Assembly (NCBI GenBank): GCA_003049465.1
Contig: PYSS01000005.1
Location: 262,087 to 326,086 of the forward strand
Origin: Magnaporthiopsis rhizophila
Taxonomy: Eukaryota; Ascomycota; Sordariomycetes; Magnaporthales; Magnaporthaceae
Reading direction: 5' to 3'
Length of the DNA: 64,000 nucleotides
Below, piece by piece: positions 41,617-52,709 of the stretch. How positions within the stretch are numbered: the stretch's first letter is position 1; the number at the start of each line of letters is the position of its first letter. Both the position numbers and the translations under genes were made by a program. The notes under the pieces were generated by a model. It saw nothing but the letters and a program-made list of their open reading frames with translations. It made no database searches and was not told where the DNA came from.

Positions 41617-42784
41617 TCAAACCGTAGGTGGTGGAGTCTCCTCCAGACCGTCCATTTGATACTCGATGTCTGTCCTCATGGTGTACTTGACCCCTGCCTT
41701 GACCTCATCCCCCGAATGGTACAACCGCTCGTGCTGGAAGATGAGGACGCGGCCGGCTTTCGGGTTGACGTCAATCTTCCTCTCGCAGTCGGCCGACAGG
41801 AAGCAGGTCGCGCCACCCTCGAGCTCGGCGGCGTCGCCGGCCTCGGCCTTGGAATCGTTGAGATAGAGATGGACCGTGTACCAGCTCTGAAGGATCTTGC
41901 CGTCCTCTTGCGACTTGTAAGCCGCGTCGCAGTGGGCTAAAACAAGGTTATCGGGGCATCAGCAGGGGTCCGATTTGCTAGGGGAGGGAAGACAGCAAAG
42001 CAAGCACATCACATCACATACGTCTGAAAAAGCCCCCTGGTTCGTACTTGAGGAAGCGCATGCGCCTGTTGACCCTCAAAAAGTCCCATCTGACGCCGTG
42101 GAGGTTCCGGGTCGTGGGCCTGGGCTTCGGAAGCGCACGGCTGTTAGGGGTGACCTTGGCCAGGACGATCTTCAGGCCCCGGGCCTGGGCAAGGCGGGCC
42201 CAGATGCGGCTCACGATCTCTTCCTGGTCCCAGATTATGCGGTCGCCATTGCGGTACTGTTTGTCTCGTATCTCCCAACCACCGCCCATGTGGACTAGGG
42301 CCGGACGCCAGGGGTCATTTATTTCTTCGTCCTCTTTGTCTGGGGCAGCGTCGTCTTGCGGTGTCGACGGTTCTGCGACGGCGGCTGCGCATTGTTCCTG
42401 TTCTTGCAATTGCGGTTGCGACTGCGGCTGCGACGGCTTTGACGGTTTCTTTTTTGACTTGCGCACGAAGCGGTCCGCATCAGGCACGCTGTCCTCGGCC
42501 ATCCGCAGGAGCTGCCGGCACTCGCTGGGGCTCAGGACGTTGTCCAGGACGACGGCGTAGCACCCCTTGTACTCAGGCAGCACCGTCTGGGCAAAGTCGA
42601 TGGGCTTCATGGTGATGGGCAGGGCGTCGGGCGGCGGGGAGTCGACGCTCAAAAAGTCATCGGGGATGGCAATGTCATTGGATATGTAGCTTGGCTTTAC
42701 AGGGGTCTCGCCGTAGGAATCGTCCTCGTCGTCCTCGGCGCCGCTGCCGCGACCAGCAGAGAAGTTTCTAGCCCTAAGCCACAT
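41617..42784 (-). CDS. 2-oxoglutarate/Fe(II)-dependent oxygenase (prolyl-4-hydroxylase-like)
   Basis: Exons 42022-42784 and 41617-41936 encode 360 aa from the ATG at 42784 (MWLRARNFSAG). After an acidic N-terminal region comes CYAVVLDNVLSPSECRQLLRMAED, an insert with a Gln-rich low-complexity stretch (QPQSQPQLQEQEQ), then GGGWEIRDKQYRNGDRIIWD, RFLKYEPGGFFR-PHCDA across the intron (HxD iron ligands), ADCERKIDVNPKAGRVLIFQHERLYHSGDEVKAG (distal His) and TMRTDIEY (Arg for 2-oxoglutarate). The complete H-D-H/R set predicts activity. P4Hc-domain proteins of this type in fungi act on unknown protein or small-molecule substrates. The ORF begins one codon pair earlier with GTG, which I do not use. It converges with the HSL hydrolase gene (240 bp apart). 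Confidence 0.85.
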
Positions 42785-43830
42785 TATAACCACGCAACAG
42801 AAATGGCGGATGGGTGGGTTGTGCTGTCTGTCGTGCTTTGAAAACCCCGGGCCAGGAAGAAATGAAGGGACAGCTAATGGAAGGCGGTAGGGAGGAAACA
42901 GGAAGGTTCAAGGGACGCTCCTCCAGACCACGAAACGGCGACCGGTCGGTATTTAGGCGACTTTTGTATTCAATCGCGTAAGAAAAACAAAAAAGAAACA
43001 AAAATCCACACCAAAGGCCACGTCAGGGGCATCGAACGACGTGGTGGCGGCCTCGACTTGATCGGCAAGCACTCGCATTTGGTGGCGGGGTCGTGGGCGA
43101 TCCGAGCAGTGTTGGCCAAGGTCGGGGTCAGCTCTAGGCAACCAACAGCAACTGGGGGCGGGTGCATCTTTGCGGCTGGGCTGGGCGAGGCTCTGCGCTC
43201 ATTGGACCAGGCGTGGGCTTAGCAGGTCCCCCTCCGTCTTGGCACTGCACTTGGTGTGAAGTGCACAGCCATGCCGGTCAAGGGATGGTTATGCAAGATG
43301 TGATAGGATGCAGGAAATGGAAAACATATGGGGAAAAATGAAAGCATTCGGGAAACATGATGGAGACACAGGTTAGAGAATGGGTTCGAATTAACATTTG
43401 CCGGACAGCGTATTTTTATTTGGCGGCCCTCCTTGGCGTGCGGATAACGGCAGAAATGGAAGAAGAAAGGGAAACAGGAAGAACGCAAAATCTCGCTCAG
43501 CCCTACAGTTTTGTTCATCGAGCAAGGCGTAGCTGTGGGGCAGAATTAACAATGAGGCAGTGAATGGTCGCTGCAATGATGGACCGAACGACCGACAGCC
43601 AGCTGCCGATGATGGGGACGTGGGGACTCGGGCGGTGGGAAATCGCCGGCTGGTTTACCGAGCTCTGCCTGCCCCGCGTTTCCAACGACATCATAGCTAG
43701 AGCTCCCTAGCGGTTATAAGGCCAGCTACGGATCTCTTCGCCGGCACAGCTTCAGACCAGACCAGACCAGACAAGCCAATAAGTCCAGGCCTTGCCAGCC
43801 AGAAACGACCAAGACCCGAGTCCATCCAAA
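42785..43830. other. Divergent promoter region oxygenase / DHDPS-family gene
   Basis: About 1 kb with no supported ORF. A TATAAG hexamer lies at 43715-43720 and a CCAGA pentamer repeat at 43753-43772, both shortly upstream of the plus-strand gene. Confidence 0.4.
43715..43772 (+). promoter_or_regulatory. TATA-like box and CCAGA repeat upstream of the DHDPS-family gene
   Basis: TATAAG at 43715-43720 is 111-116 bp upstream of the ATG at 43831, followed by an imperfect CCAGA run at 43753-43772. Position fits a core promoter and 5' UTR; no experimental support. Confidence 0.35.
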
Positions 43831-44820
43831 ATGGCCGCCGCCCCTCCAGCCCCTGGCATCTACCCTCCGGTGCCGACCTTTTTCGCGTCGCGAAAGGCGG
43901 CCAACTACAACGACTACGCCGCCCCCGTCGACGTCGACGCCCAGGTGGCGCACGCGCTGTACCTGGCCCGCGCCGGCATCCACGGCCTCGTCGTGCTGGG
44001 CAGCACGGGCGAGGCCGTGCACATGACGCGGCAGGAGCGCACCAGCGTCCTGTCGGGCGTGCGCCGGGGCCTCGACCGCGAAGGGTTCAAGGACTACCCG
44101 CTCATCGCGGGGACCGCCAGCCAGAGCGTCGACGAGGTGGTCGAGCAGCTGCACGACGCCCACGACTCGGCCGGCTGCCAGTTCGGCCTGTGTCTGGTGC
44201 CCGGTTACTTCGCCGGCGCCGCGAGCCAGGACGGCATAGTCCGCTGGTTCACGGCCGTGGCCGACCGGTCCCCTATTCCGGTCATGATCTACCACTACCC
44301 GGCGGTGTCCAACAACGTCAAGGTCGCCGTTTCGACCTTCGTGACGCTTTCCGCCCACCCAAACATCGTAGGCTGCAAGCTGTCGTACGCCGACCTGCCC
44401 GTCCACACCGAGATCGCGCTGAATCCGGCCGTGCAGAAGAGCAAGTTTGCCGTCTTCACGGGCCTGGGGTCGCAGCTGTGGCCAGTCGTGGCCGTGGGCG
44501 GCGCGGGCGCCATCGACGGCGTCGCCGCGTTTTTCCCAAAGGCCGTCTTGCGCCTCTTCAAGCTGGCGAACCTGGTGCGGCCGTCCGACGCCGAGGAAGC
44601 CGAGCGCAGGCATCTGCAGTACCTCGTCGCCGCCCTCTACACGAAGCTGATCCCCCTGGGCACCATCGCCGTCAAGGAGGCCGTCGCGCGCCTGCGGGGG
44701 TTCGGCGACCCGGACGGGACCCGCCCGCCGCTGCTGGGCGGCTTCCCCGACGGCGACGCCGAGTGGGCGCGGTGGAAGCCGCTTGTGGACGAGCTGCAGG
44801 CTATTGAAGATAAGCTGTGA
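43831..44820 (+). CDS. Dihydrodipicolinate synthase-family aldolase
   Basis: Single exon, 329 aa. A class-I (Schiff-base) aldolase/lyase TIM barrel. It has GIYPPVPTFF at the start, GIHGLVVLGSTGEAVHMTRQER (GSTGE substrate loop), PLIAGTASQSVDE, the active-site Tyr in MIYHYP (about residue 154) and the Schiff-base Lys in VGCKLSYAD (residue 183), then FTGLGSQLWPVVAVGGAGAIDGVA. Fungi make lysine through aminoadipate, so a true DapA role is unlikely. Fungal relatives include 2-keto-3-deoxy-L-galactonate aldolase and 4-hydroxy-2-oxoglutarate aldolase-like enzymes, and the substrate cannot be chosen from sequence. The ATG in an AAAATGGCC context is the clear start. A (TA)12 microsatellite follows the stop by about 12 bp. 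Confidence 0.9.
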   Translation: MAAAPPAPGIYPPVPTFFASRKAANYNDYAAPVDVDAQVAHALYLARAGIHGLVVLGSTGEAVHMTRQERTSVLSGVRRGLDREGFKDYPLIAGTASQSVDEVVEQLHDAHDSAGCQFGLCLVPGYFAGAASQDGIVRWFTAVADRSPIPVMIYHYPAVSNNVKVAVSTFVTLSAHPNIVGCKLSYADLPVHTEIALNPAVQKSKFAVFTGLGSQLWPVVAVGGAGAIDGVAAFFPKAVLRLFKLANLVRPSDAEEAERRHLQYLVAALYTKLIPLGTIAVKEAVARLRGFGDPDGTRPPLLGGFPDGDAEWARWKPLVDELQAIEDKL

Positions 44821-44831
44821 ACGTTGCTTCT

Positions 44832-44855
44832 TATATATATATATATATATATATA
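44832..44855. repeat. (TA)12 microsatellite
   Basis: Twelve TA units just downstream of the aldolase stop codon, likely within its 3' UTR. Confidence 0.9.
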
Positions 44856-45010
44856 ACAAATAGTCTTGCAACTGTTGTCTACGCAGTGGCGACGAGTTAA
44901 AATTCAGGCATATCAGCCATCTCCCGAAAAAGGGGCACGACACTGATACAAGGGTCCTCTTCCCACACCAGATTATATCGTATATGTGCCAATCTCAAAC
45001 TAACAAGCAG

Positions 45011-45568
45011 CTACCTCTTCGGCAACGCACGGTCCTGCTGCGGCATTGTAGCCGACACCTCGCGCGGTATGCTCTTTTGCTCCGGCAGCGGTGTACTCTT
45101 CGGCTCCGGAGGCAGGATCACCCCGGTCGGCCTGGGCCAGTCCTCGGCCTGCATCTCCACCGGGCCCGGGACCGGCGTCGGCGGCTGCTGTTGCTGCCGT
45201 TGATTTGCGCCACTGTCCGCGTCGTGTCGCTCAACCGGCGCATGATACCCCAAACTCGGAAGCGCCCGGGGCGAGTCGCGATGCGGCCGGGGCGGCAACG
45301 GCGGACGGGCATCTTGGCCGCCGCCGCCGTCGCCGCCGGCTAGCTCGGCCGGGTTCGATGGGCTGTTGGCAGGGCCAGGTTCCTGGTTGTGCTTTTGTTT
45401 CGCCGCCTCGAGTCCGCCGGCGGCCGCCTGCGCGCGCCGCTTCCTCCGACGCATCCAGACCAGCCCCGCCAGCACGAGCGCGACGCCCACGCTGAGCACG
45501 ATGCTGATGGCGACTATGCCGCCGGTGCTGAGCCCGGTGCTGGACGGTGGGGGTTGCGCTTGGCTCAT
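45011..45568 (-). CDS. Small single-pass membrane protein with Pro-rich tail
   Basis: Single exon, 185 aa. A short Ser/Pro/Thr N-terminus (15 residues) precedes one strong membrane helix (about residues 16-39, GGIVAISIVLSVGVALVLAGLVW) and an immediate basic stop-transfer cluster (MRRRKRRAQ). By the positive-inside rule the tail should be cytosolic (N-out/C-in). The tail (residues 45-185) is disordered, rich in Pro, Gln and acidic/basic residues, with PPLPPRPH and TPVPGP motifs that could bind SH3 or WW domains. The layout resembles the membrane and tail part of fungal Mid2/WSC-like sensors but lacks their long Ser/Thr ectodomain and signal peptide. No family name is supported. The gene ends 190 bp from the convergent aldolase gene. 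Confidence 0.65.
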   Translation of the reverse strand: MSQAQPPPSSTGLSTGGIVAISIVLSVGVALVLAGLVWMRRRKRRAQAAAGGLEAAKQKHNQEPGPANSPSNPAELAGGDGGGGQDARPPLPPRPHRDSPRALPSLGYHAPVERHDADSGANQRQQQQPPTPVPGPVEMQAEDWPRPTGVILPPEPKSTPLPEQKSIPREVSATMPQQDRALPKR

Positions 45569-46705
45569 GGCGCCGTGGTTTGGATGAGCGGCCCCGCGTG
45601 GTCGCACTTTAGAAGTGATGGGAGACGACCCTTTTCCCCTTATTTTTTTTGTGTGTATCCCCTCTCCCAGCTTTGTCTGCTTCTTTCCGCAGCAGTTTAT
45701 GTTCTGGTCTTCTTGCTTCAAGTGGCGGGCTGGCTGGTGCTGGTGCTGTCGAGTTTGGCGGTGCTTATACGTCCCAAATAGGCAATTTAAATCGTTTTTG
45801 AACAGATTGGGTTTCCGTTCAGAACGGATGGATACACACCGTCGGTTGGCGCAATCCGTGCAAACAAGAGAAAGGGGAATGAATATAGACGGGAGTAGAA
45901 AAAAAATCAAGAAGCGGTAGAGGTGATTAAAAAGATAAATAAAAGAAAAATAGTCGACCCCAATCGTGGGATTGAAGATGACAAGGATACTACTTCAACA
46001 GCGGGCGGCGGCTTGGCACCCATGCTGGCCTGGCAGGATCAAACGCCAGCACAGCCTGCCTCCAGGCGCCATGGCCCATTGCCGAGGCGATCGAAAGCGA
46101 CTAGGCGAAACAAGGCCGACCGTCTTGAGAAGCTGGGGGGCGCAGGCAGCAGGCAACAAGATTTGTGTTTGAACCCTTGCACATTCTTTGCTCGGACTGT
46201 CGGAAGTGGCGACTCTGGCGGGTCGAATAGTGGCGGCGAGCGCTTGCAACATGTCTGTCTATATTCTATCTATATTTAGTATTTCGCATTGCGTCATATA
46301 CACATACATACATGTCCACCATACGCAGAGACAATCCGTCTTGTCTTCCCGATTCTAAGTGTTGGACTTCTATATCCGTCTAATTGGGTCGATGTTTTCC
46401 CATAAAAAAGTATGATGAGGGAATACCGCTACCAACCTGCAGAACGAGCGAAGCCTGATTGGGGCAGCCATAGATCCCACCAGGGAGCATCTTTAATAAT
46501 GCCCTTTTAATGGGACAACGCCGCCGCCGCCGGATTTGCTCGTGAAGCGGGTTGACGTCGCGATAAATCTTGACCTCAACCTCCTTACTGGGTTTTATCG
46601 GTGTCTAAAACAACCAGCAACGTGTGTAGGAGAGGGCCACGGCCCTTCCATAATTATGATAAACGTCTTCGAGCAAGACAATGTTTTATCCTTGCAACAT
46701 CCCGG
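45569..46705. other. Intergenic, no gene seen
   Basis: 1.1 kb between two minus-strand genes; contains the promoter of the small membrane-protein gene and the 3' end of the UbiB-like gene. No supported ORF. Confidence 0.4.
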
Positions 46706-48869
46706 CTATGCAGCAATCGCAACAGGACCACGTAGCCATGGACCAGCGGTCCTCTTGGCCGACAGCCAGAGCTCAAACGCCTCCAGCTTGAGCTCGACCT
46801 TGAGGAAGTCAAACCAAGCGGCCAGGAGGCTAAAGGCGTTGGGCGGCCAGAACAATGACCCTCTCTCGCGGACAGCCTCGAGCCGCTCGTGGAAAACGGT
46901 GCGCATGCAGTACCGGGCCAGGATGAGGAACGACCGGACTGGCCCCTGCCGAGTTTGCAGGTTCTCGTCCAGGCTGCGCGTCAGGTCGTTGGTCTTGAGG
47001 ATGAGCAGTATCACGCGAGGGACACGTCCCAAGAGCTGCACCAGTTCTGCCAGCATCCCGTCCTGCAGCGCTCCGCTCATCGACTGTTTCTCGTCGAGTG
47101 ACCGCGGCGTCAGCACCCCTCCAGCGGGTGAGCCTGGCGACACGTCCGAGGAGCTCGGCGAGGCTGCGGACGAGAGGATGCCAAAGTCGCGGCCGGTAAT
47201 AGCCGAGGCGAAGAGCGGGAACGTTTCGTCCGTTACGCCCGCGACCTCGCCCGCCCACTTTCGCATACCTTCCATATCGCCCTCGACCACGGCCAGCCAC
47301 ATCTTAGCGTACGAGCGCCTGATGTCCACGGGAATGTCCCGGTAGAGGCCATGGTCGTACAGTATGACCTCGAAGTTGCGTCTGCTGCCGCCGAGGCCGA
47401 GCAAGCGCCGGATACCAAAGCGGGAACCGCCCTCGCGTTTGCGAATGGCAATGTTGCCGCCGTGCGGATCGCAGTGCAGCGGGGCACCATCTCCAAAGAT
47501 CATCTCGTTGAAGAGGTGCGCCAGCGTGGCCGAGACCTCGTCGCGGTCGATGCCTTCCGAATCGAGGTACTCAAGGTCGTCTAGTCGGTGGCCTGACTCG
47601 TTGGCCATGACTAGGATCCGCTGCCTGGCCGAAACAACCTCAGGGATCACGAGGGGCAGACGTGGCACGCGCGCAAAGTGCTCACGCGCCCGGTCAGCGT
47701 TGAGGGCTTCCTGGGTGAAGTCGAGCTCCTGGGGCAGCGACAATTCCATCTCGTTGGAAAGCCAGCTTAGGTCGTACTCGGGAAAGAACCGCTTTAGCGT
47801 GTCGAAGCTGTAGCGGGTTAGGGCCAGGTCCAGCTGCGTCCACTGCGCCAGCTCCGGGTGCTGCACCTTGACGGCCACGCGCCGGCCGCTGTCTTTAAGT
47901 GTGGCCAGGTGGACTTGGGCTAGCGAGGCGGCTCCAATGGGTTCGGGACTGAACTCGGAGAAGTGGTCCCACAGTTCCTGGCCTGTGTCGGCTCGGAACA
48001 TGTCTTGGATGGACTCGAACGACGAAACGGGGCACTTGTCCTGTAGCGGGATGAACGTCTCGGTCCACTCAGTAGGCAGGAGGTAGTTCATGGCGCTCTG
48101 CCGCGGTGATGGAAAGCGTTAGTGTCGTGGCGTGTAGGCCGGGTGCCGCAGGGTTCGCCGTTGCCGGGGGTGGGGGGAAGGGAGGCCGTACCAGATGCTG
48201 CCCCAACTTGATAAATATGCCTCCATTCTTCTCCAGGACTCTGAGCGTGCGGACGGCGCATCGCTTGTGACAAGCACCCAGTTCTCTGTTGTATTCGTCG
48301 GGATCTTGAATTTCTTCGCGGGGCTTCAGGGTCGAGCGGTAGCTGTGTACGTGGCTGGTTGATCAGTCTCGGCTTGCCACGGTTTGCGTTGACGGAAAAA
48401 GAGAGGGAAGGTTTCCATACTCTTTGATGTTGGTGTAGAGCGCCACGGCGACCCTGGCGCAGCGTTCGGCCACTTCGTAGCTCTGCTTGATGTCATCGGT
48501 GAAGGCCAGGAGCCCCACACTGGCAGCACCGCCGGTCGTTGCCAGGAGCACGCCCGCACGTCTTGACCTTTCACGATGACCCTCCCCTTGTTGCTGCTGG
48601 TGCTGTTCCCCGGAAGAGCGGCTGGGGCCGGGCCCAGACGGCGACGAGGCGGAAGAGAGGGAGCGCTTCGCAGACGGCATGGACGAGGCGGCGTTGACCC
48701 AAGACCTGGCAGTGGGAGCTGCTGGGGCCACAGCCATGGTCTGTAGGCCTCGTCTGCTGCCGGTGCCGGCGGACTGGCTCCGGCACGCGGCGCAGGTCCA
48801 TTCGAGGCGCGGCCGGGGGCGGGGGCTGAGACGGCCCAGCGATGCCGGGCGGAGGGCGGCGACTTTCAT
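46706..48869 (-). CDS. ABC1/UbiB (ADCK) family kinase-like protein, mitochondrial
   Basis: Exons 48421-48869, 48192-48342 and 46706-48097 encode 663 aa. The N-terminus (MKVAALRPASLGRLSPRPRPRL) is Arg-rich and Glu/Asp-free, as for a mitochondrial presequence, followed by a Ser-rich region and a hydrophobic segment (AGVLLATTGGAASVGLLAF). The UbiB signature KxGQ appears as IFIKLGQHLSAM across intron 2. Then come PIGAASLAQVHLATL (Ala-rich loop replacing the P-loop), RRVAVKVQHPE (VAVK lysine), PQELDFTQEALNADR, FNEMIFGDGAPLHCDPHGGN (catalytic loop) and VILYDHGLYRDI (DFG-equivalent DHG). The layout resembles the yeast Mcp2/ADCK1-5 branch more than Coq8. Family members act in coenzyme Q and lipid homeostasis at the inner membrane. 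COQ7 lies 4 kb away, possibly by chance. Confidence 0.88.
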
Positions 48870-49750
48870 GGTGCTGGCGGCGTCGGCATACTCCTGCAGT
48901 CGCGCAGGCGGGAGTCGGGTTTGGTCGGTTCAGACTGTGTCTGCAGCGCGCGTGGCCAGATTGCACCGGACGAGGTCTGACAAGACTCAGGGCGGTGTCG
49001 CACTTTTGCGGCTCCCCAACAATCGGTAGAGAGTCAATTGTTGAGTGGGCATTGGTCCAAGCCGAGGCCTTGGAGCTCCATCCATTTCCCGAAATTTCGA
49101 TGATTTTTTTCTTTCTTTTTTCGCTCATTCCATCATGGATCGGAATCGTAGCCGGCAACGGGCCCACACACCTTTGCCCACTCACCGGCGCATTGGAACG
49201 CCGAGGTGGCGTATCCCTACCAGCTGAAAGCCCCTTGTCACAGCCGACCCGCCCGCTCTACGAGCAATTTCGGGGACTTCCGGGCCCCGAGACTCGACAT
49301 GTGACTCTCAATTGACGACGGAAAATGTGTCCTGACCATGCTGTAGCTGTGATACTGTCCTCTTTCTATTGTGATTATAGTGGCATTTATCGTAAGGGTT
49401 TATCCAATCCTCGAGGGCTGTCCCAAGATAGCATGACCTCTCAGTCCACACAATCAACCCTTGAGCTCCGTCCACACTTGGCCTTGGCTACTACCTATTT
49501 CCCGTCTTCTAACATTTAAGCTCCCTGATATCTCTTCAATGACAGTGCCACGCCGCACACCCCATCTGGTAGCACACGAAGCCGCCAAATCATCTGTACT
49601 TGGCTATATGCAGCTCTATACTCGTACATGCATCGTCATCGGCGGCATGGCGCAGCCAGCCGTCGTTCTCTGGAAATATCTTCTTCCACTCTCTTTGACT
49701 CAATTTTCTGGTTGAACCTTTAGTCGCCGTCCCATGCTCGTCTGATCCGC
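48870..49750. other. Intergenic, no gene seen
   Basis: 880 bp between the UbiB-like gene's 5' end and the RTF1 3' end (both minus strand). No supported ORF. Confidence 0.4.
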
Positions 49751-52061
49751 TCACAAGACGATGTTCTCGTCGATGTCCAGGTCGAGCGCTCCGATGATTT
49801 CGTCATCCATCAGAGGCTTGTGAATGGTGGGCAGGCCCTTCTTGTCCCTGCTCTGCTGCAGCTTGGCCAGGTGCGGAAGCAGCGCGGGCTTCTGTGCTCC
49901 GAGGTTCGGCGTGCCGTCCGCCGGCGTGCTCGATCCGCTGTCCACGCCAGCAGATCCTTTGGATGGCGACTTCGTCTGGCTCTGGCTGCGCTCCAGCTTA
50001 CGCTCGTTAAAAGTGCGCTCCTTGAGCTGCGCCTTGCGCACCACATCTCTGTTGCGCTTCCGATTCTCGATGTTGAGCTGCGCCAGCCGCTCCTGCTGTG
50101 ACATGCTGTTGTCGGAGCTGGTGCTAGCCTTCTTTTGGGGTGTGAGTGAGGTCCTAAAGGCCAGTCGCGGAGCGTCGCCGAGTTTGCCAAGCTTTTCTTC
50201 CAGCATCTTCACCCGATCGTGATTGCCCACCGCCCGCGACTCGGCGATTTCTTGCTCCAGCTCCAGGCGGTCGTGGCCCTGGAATCGGGCCTTTAGCTTC
50301 CGGAGCCTCTCGATCTTCTCGGAAACCTCCTCGTTGGTCCATGAGTGGGTCAGGAGCGTATTGAGGTCCTTGATCTTCGCCTCGATTTTCGACTCGGTTG
50401 GGAGGGGCTCCCCTTCCGCCATGCACGTGCTCTTGAATCTCCTCCACTCAGACTGACGGCAAATAGGAGCAAGCGCTGACGTTAGGAAAACCAAGCTTAT
50501 TCTGATTGTGAATCGTTAACAGGAACCACTTACGTCGGTGAAAGGAGAGTTGGAGCAGGCGATGAAGGGCCAATCCCTGGTGGCTTTTCCATGAGATGCG
50601 GTGACATACTGGTCCGTGATAATGGTACCATGTGCGCCATCGGTTGCATATTCTCTGCCCTTCGTAATACCTGTCGAATTGCGGGCAGGGTGTTGCAGGT
50701 CAGTTGGATATACTCCAGACAAAGCCGGGTGACATTGTGCCATGGAGGGCGAGACTCACCCTTGATGACTGCCATCCGATACGTGTTCTCGCCCGTATCT
50801 CGATCGGGCCCGATGGATATGCGTACGTAGCAACCCACCATGGCCCTCTCGAATCCGGGAGTGAAGCAAACTTGGCCGAAGCGGCTGCGACTCAGACGGA
50901 CACGCTGTATGTGGTCCAGTTCAGCCGGCAGGTCCTCCTTCTTGGGCTCGGCGTCTCTGGTTTTGGACTTTGACGGTCCGGCCCAGTCGACCTCGCTGTC
51001 GGCATCGCCGTCATCCTCAAACTCGTCGTGGAACGATGGCGACCTGTCTTTGCGGCGCTCTTTGTCCTCTTCCCGCCTGCGCGTGCGCTCATTCTTCTCA
51101 GCCCTCGCCTTTTTGAGCGTATCGAGAGCCGAGTTCGACTCGCCCACGCGGGTGCCGCCAATTTTGGTGCGCACCCGGGACGTCTTGCGCCTGTCGTCAT
51201 CGAGACCCGCGGAGCTGGCAGTGCGCTTCTTTTGCAGCTCGTTGTTGCTGACGAGCTGGCGCAGCAGACGGTTCTGGATCATCTTCTCCTTCTCCTGAGC
51301 GCGCTCGGCCAAGATCTCCTCACGCTCGATCTCGCGCAGGCTCATAATGTGGGCCTTCTCTGCATGGCTCAAGAACATGCCCTCAACGGGGTACTTGTCC
51401 TCTTCGTCATCGCGGGCCTTGCTCTGGCGTCGATCGTCGTCGGAGTCGGACTCATCCATAGGCACCGACTGCTCGGATCGCGGGCTGGACGGCGCGGAGG
51501 ATCTGCGCAGCAGCGACATTGTTAGGGCTGTTGCTGATTGGAATGGGTTGGCAGGTGGTAGCAGCTGAGTAGCATCCAACGCCAGCATGCTTGGGTTGGA
51601 CCGAAACGCGGTCACAGCTTTGGGATCGGGGATGGCGAAGATGTATGGCATGGTATGCGGGGGAACAAAAAGATAGGGGCGTAGAACAAGGTGGAAAATC
51701 AGGGGCAAAAAAAAAAAAAAAATGTTTGCTGCTCGGGCAAATAAAGGCGACAAGGAAGTGGCAGAAAGTTGAACGGCAGGTGATGTGCGGACTGAGGACG
51801 ATGGGCCCGATAAAGTTCAACTGGGGTGCAACCAGATATCGGTACTTACGCCTCTCCCTCCTCCGCCGAATCATCCGACGTTGCCCGAGCCTTGGGCTTC
51901 TTGGCCTTCTTCGCGATACCGTCCTTCGTGGCCGATGCATCTTTCTTCGCGGGCGGCGGAGACCGGGACATGCCGCGACCACGGTTGGACGTAGCCTCCT
52001 CCTCGTCCGACGACACGGCGCCGCCAGCGAGCGCGAGCAGGTCGTCGTCGATATCGGACAT
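49751..52061 (-). CDS. RTF1: RNA polymerase II-associated Paf1-complex subunit RTF1
   Basis: Couples transcription elongation to histone H2B ubiquitylation. Exons 51850-52061, 50760-51502, 50534-50670 and 49751-50452 encode 597 aa. It starts MSDIDDDLLALAGGAVSSDEEE, typical for RTF1, followed by an acidic/basic disordered region, YPVEGMFLSHAEKAHIMSLREIEREEILAERAQE, the Plus3 domain (residues about 230-380: LDHIQRVRLSRSRFGQVCFTPGFERAMVGCYVRI...YRMAVIKGITKGREYATDG...HGKATRDWPFIACSNSPFTDSEW), then helical coils (DRLELEQEIAESRAVG) and a C-terminal end with GALDLDIDENIVL. Intron 1 is unusually long (347 nt) and partly open in frame with exon 2; others are 80-89 nt. It is divergent from COQ7 with 650 bp between. 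Confidence 0.93.
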
Positions 52062-52709
52062 GATTACTGACTTCGTCGGCAGGCGGATATGTGATGAGCG
52101 GGCGTGCGCGGATTTTTGCTGATGAGCAAATGTCTTGTATTCTGGGTCCCGACTGACTGGGGCTCAAGGCGCAGCGCGTTGAGAGCCAGGTTCGAACGTT
52201 TAAAGTGCGCTGTTGTAGGATTCGGATTCTCGGAGGACAGAAACGATCGCTAAGCTGAGTGAATGCAAAAAGGGTAATCCGAAATGCGCTGGGACATTGG
52301 CGTGGGCGTGGGCGTGGGCGTGGGCGCGACGGGAAGAGACAGCGATAGTTCAAACGAGGATGAGTGTGCTGTCAGTGGTTTTCGCCAGAGACTTTGAAGT
52401 TGCCCAGCGCCCCGAGTTGGCGTGCCGTTGTCGTCCCAAGTAGTAGCGGACACGCACAGAGGGTGGATCCGTCGGAATCGATTTGAGCCAATCAAAAGCG
52501 GCTCTTGCCCGGGCGCTCGCAGACCTGCAGGGCCTGCAGCTTGGAGACCCCACCGCCGCTATTGTACTTGCCCCACAACAATAGCAGCCAATTGCTGAAC
52601 CCAGGAGAATGGATAGAAATCCAGATATTGCATCATATTCTTCCAGTTGTCTGACCCTTTGGCCTCCCCAAGCATCGGCACGACAGGACAGGTCGCCCTG
52701 TACGCCGAA
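52062..52709. other. Divergent promoter region RTF1 / COQ7
   Basis: 650 bp shared upstream region; holds the GGCGTG hexamer repeat and no supported ORF. Confidence 0.4.
52299..52326. repeat. GGCGTG hexamer repeat
   Basis: About four and a half GGCGTG units in the region between RTF1 and COQ7, roughly 240 bp upstream of the RTF1 start. Confidence 0.85.

Noticed and set aside
43383..43395. tRNA B-box-like GGTTCGAATT
   Set aside because: No matching A box or cloverleaf could be built around it; the same holds for GGTTCGAAC near 52190.
43726..44943. 405-codon minus-strand frame opposite the DHDPS-family gene
   Set aside because: Shadow of a GC-rich coding strand; the plus strand has an intact family protein and the antisense frame shows no domain.
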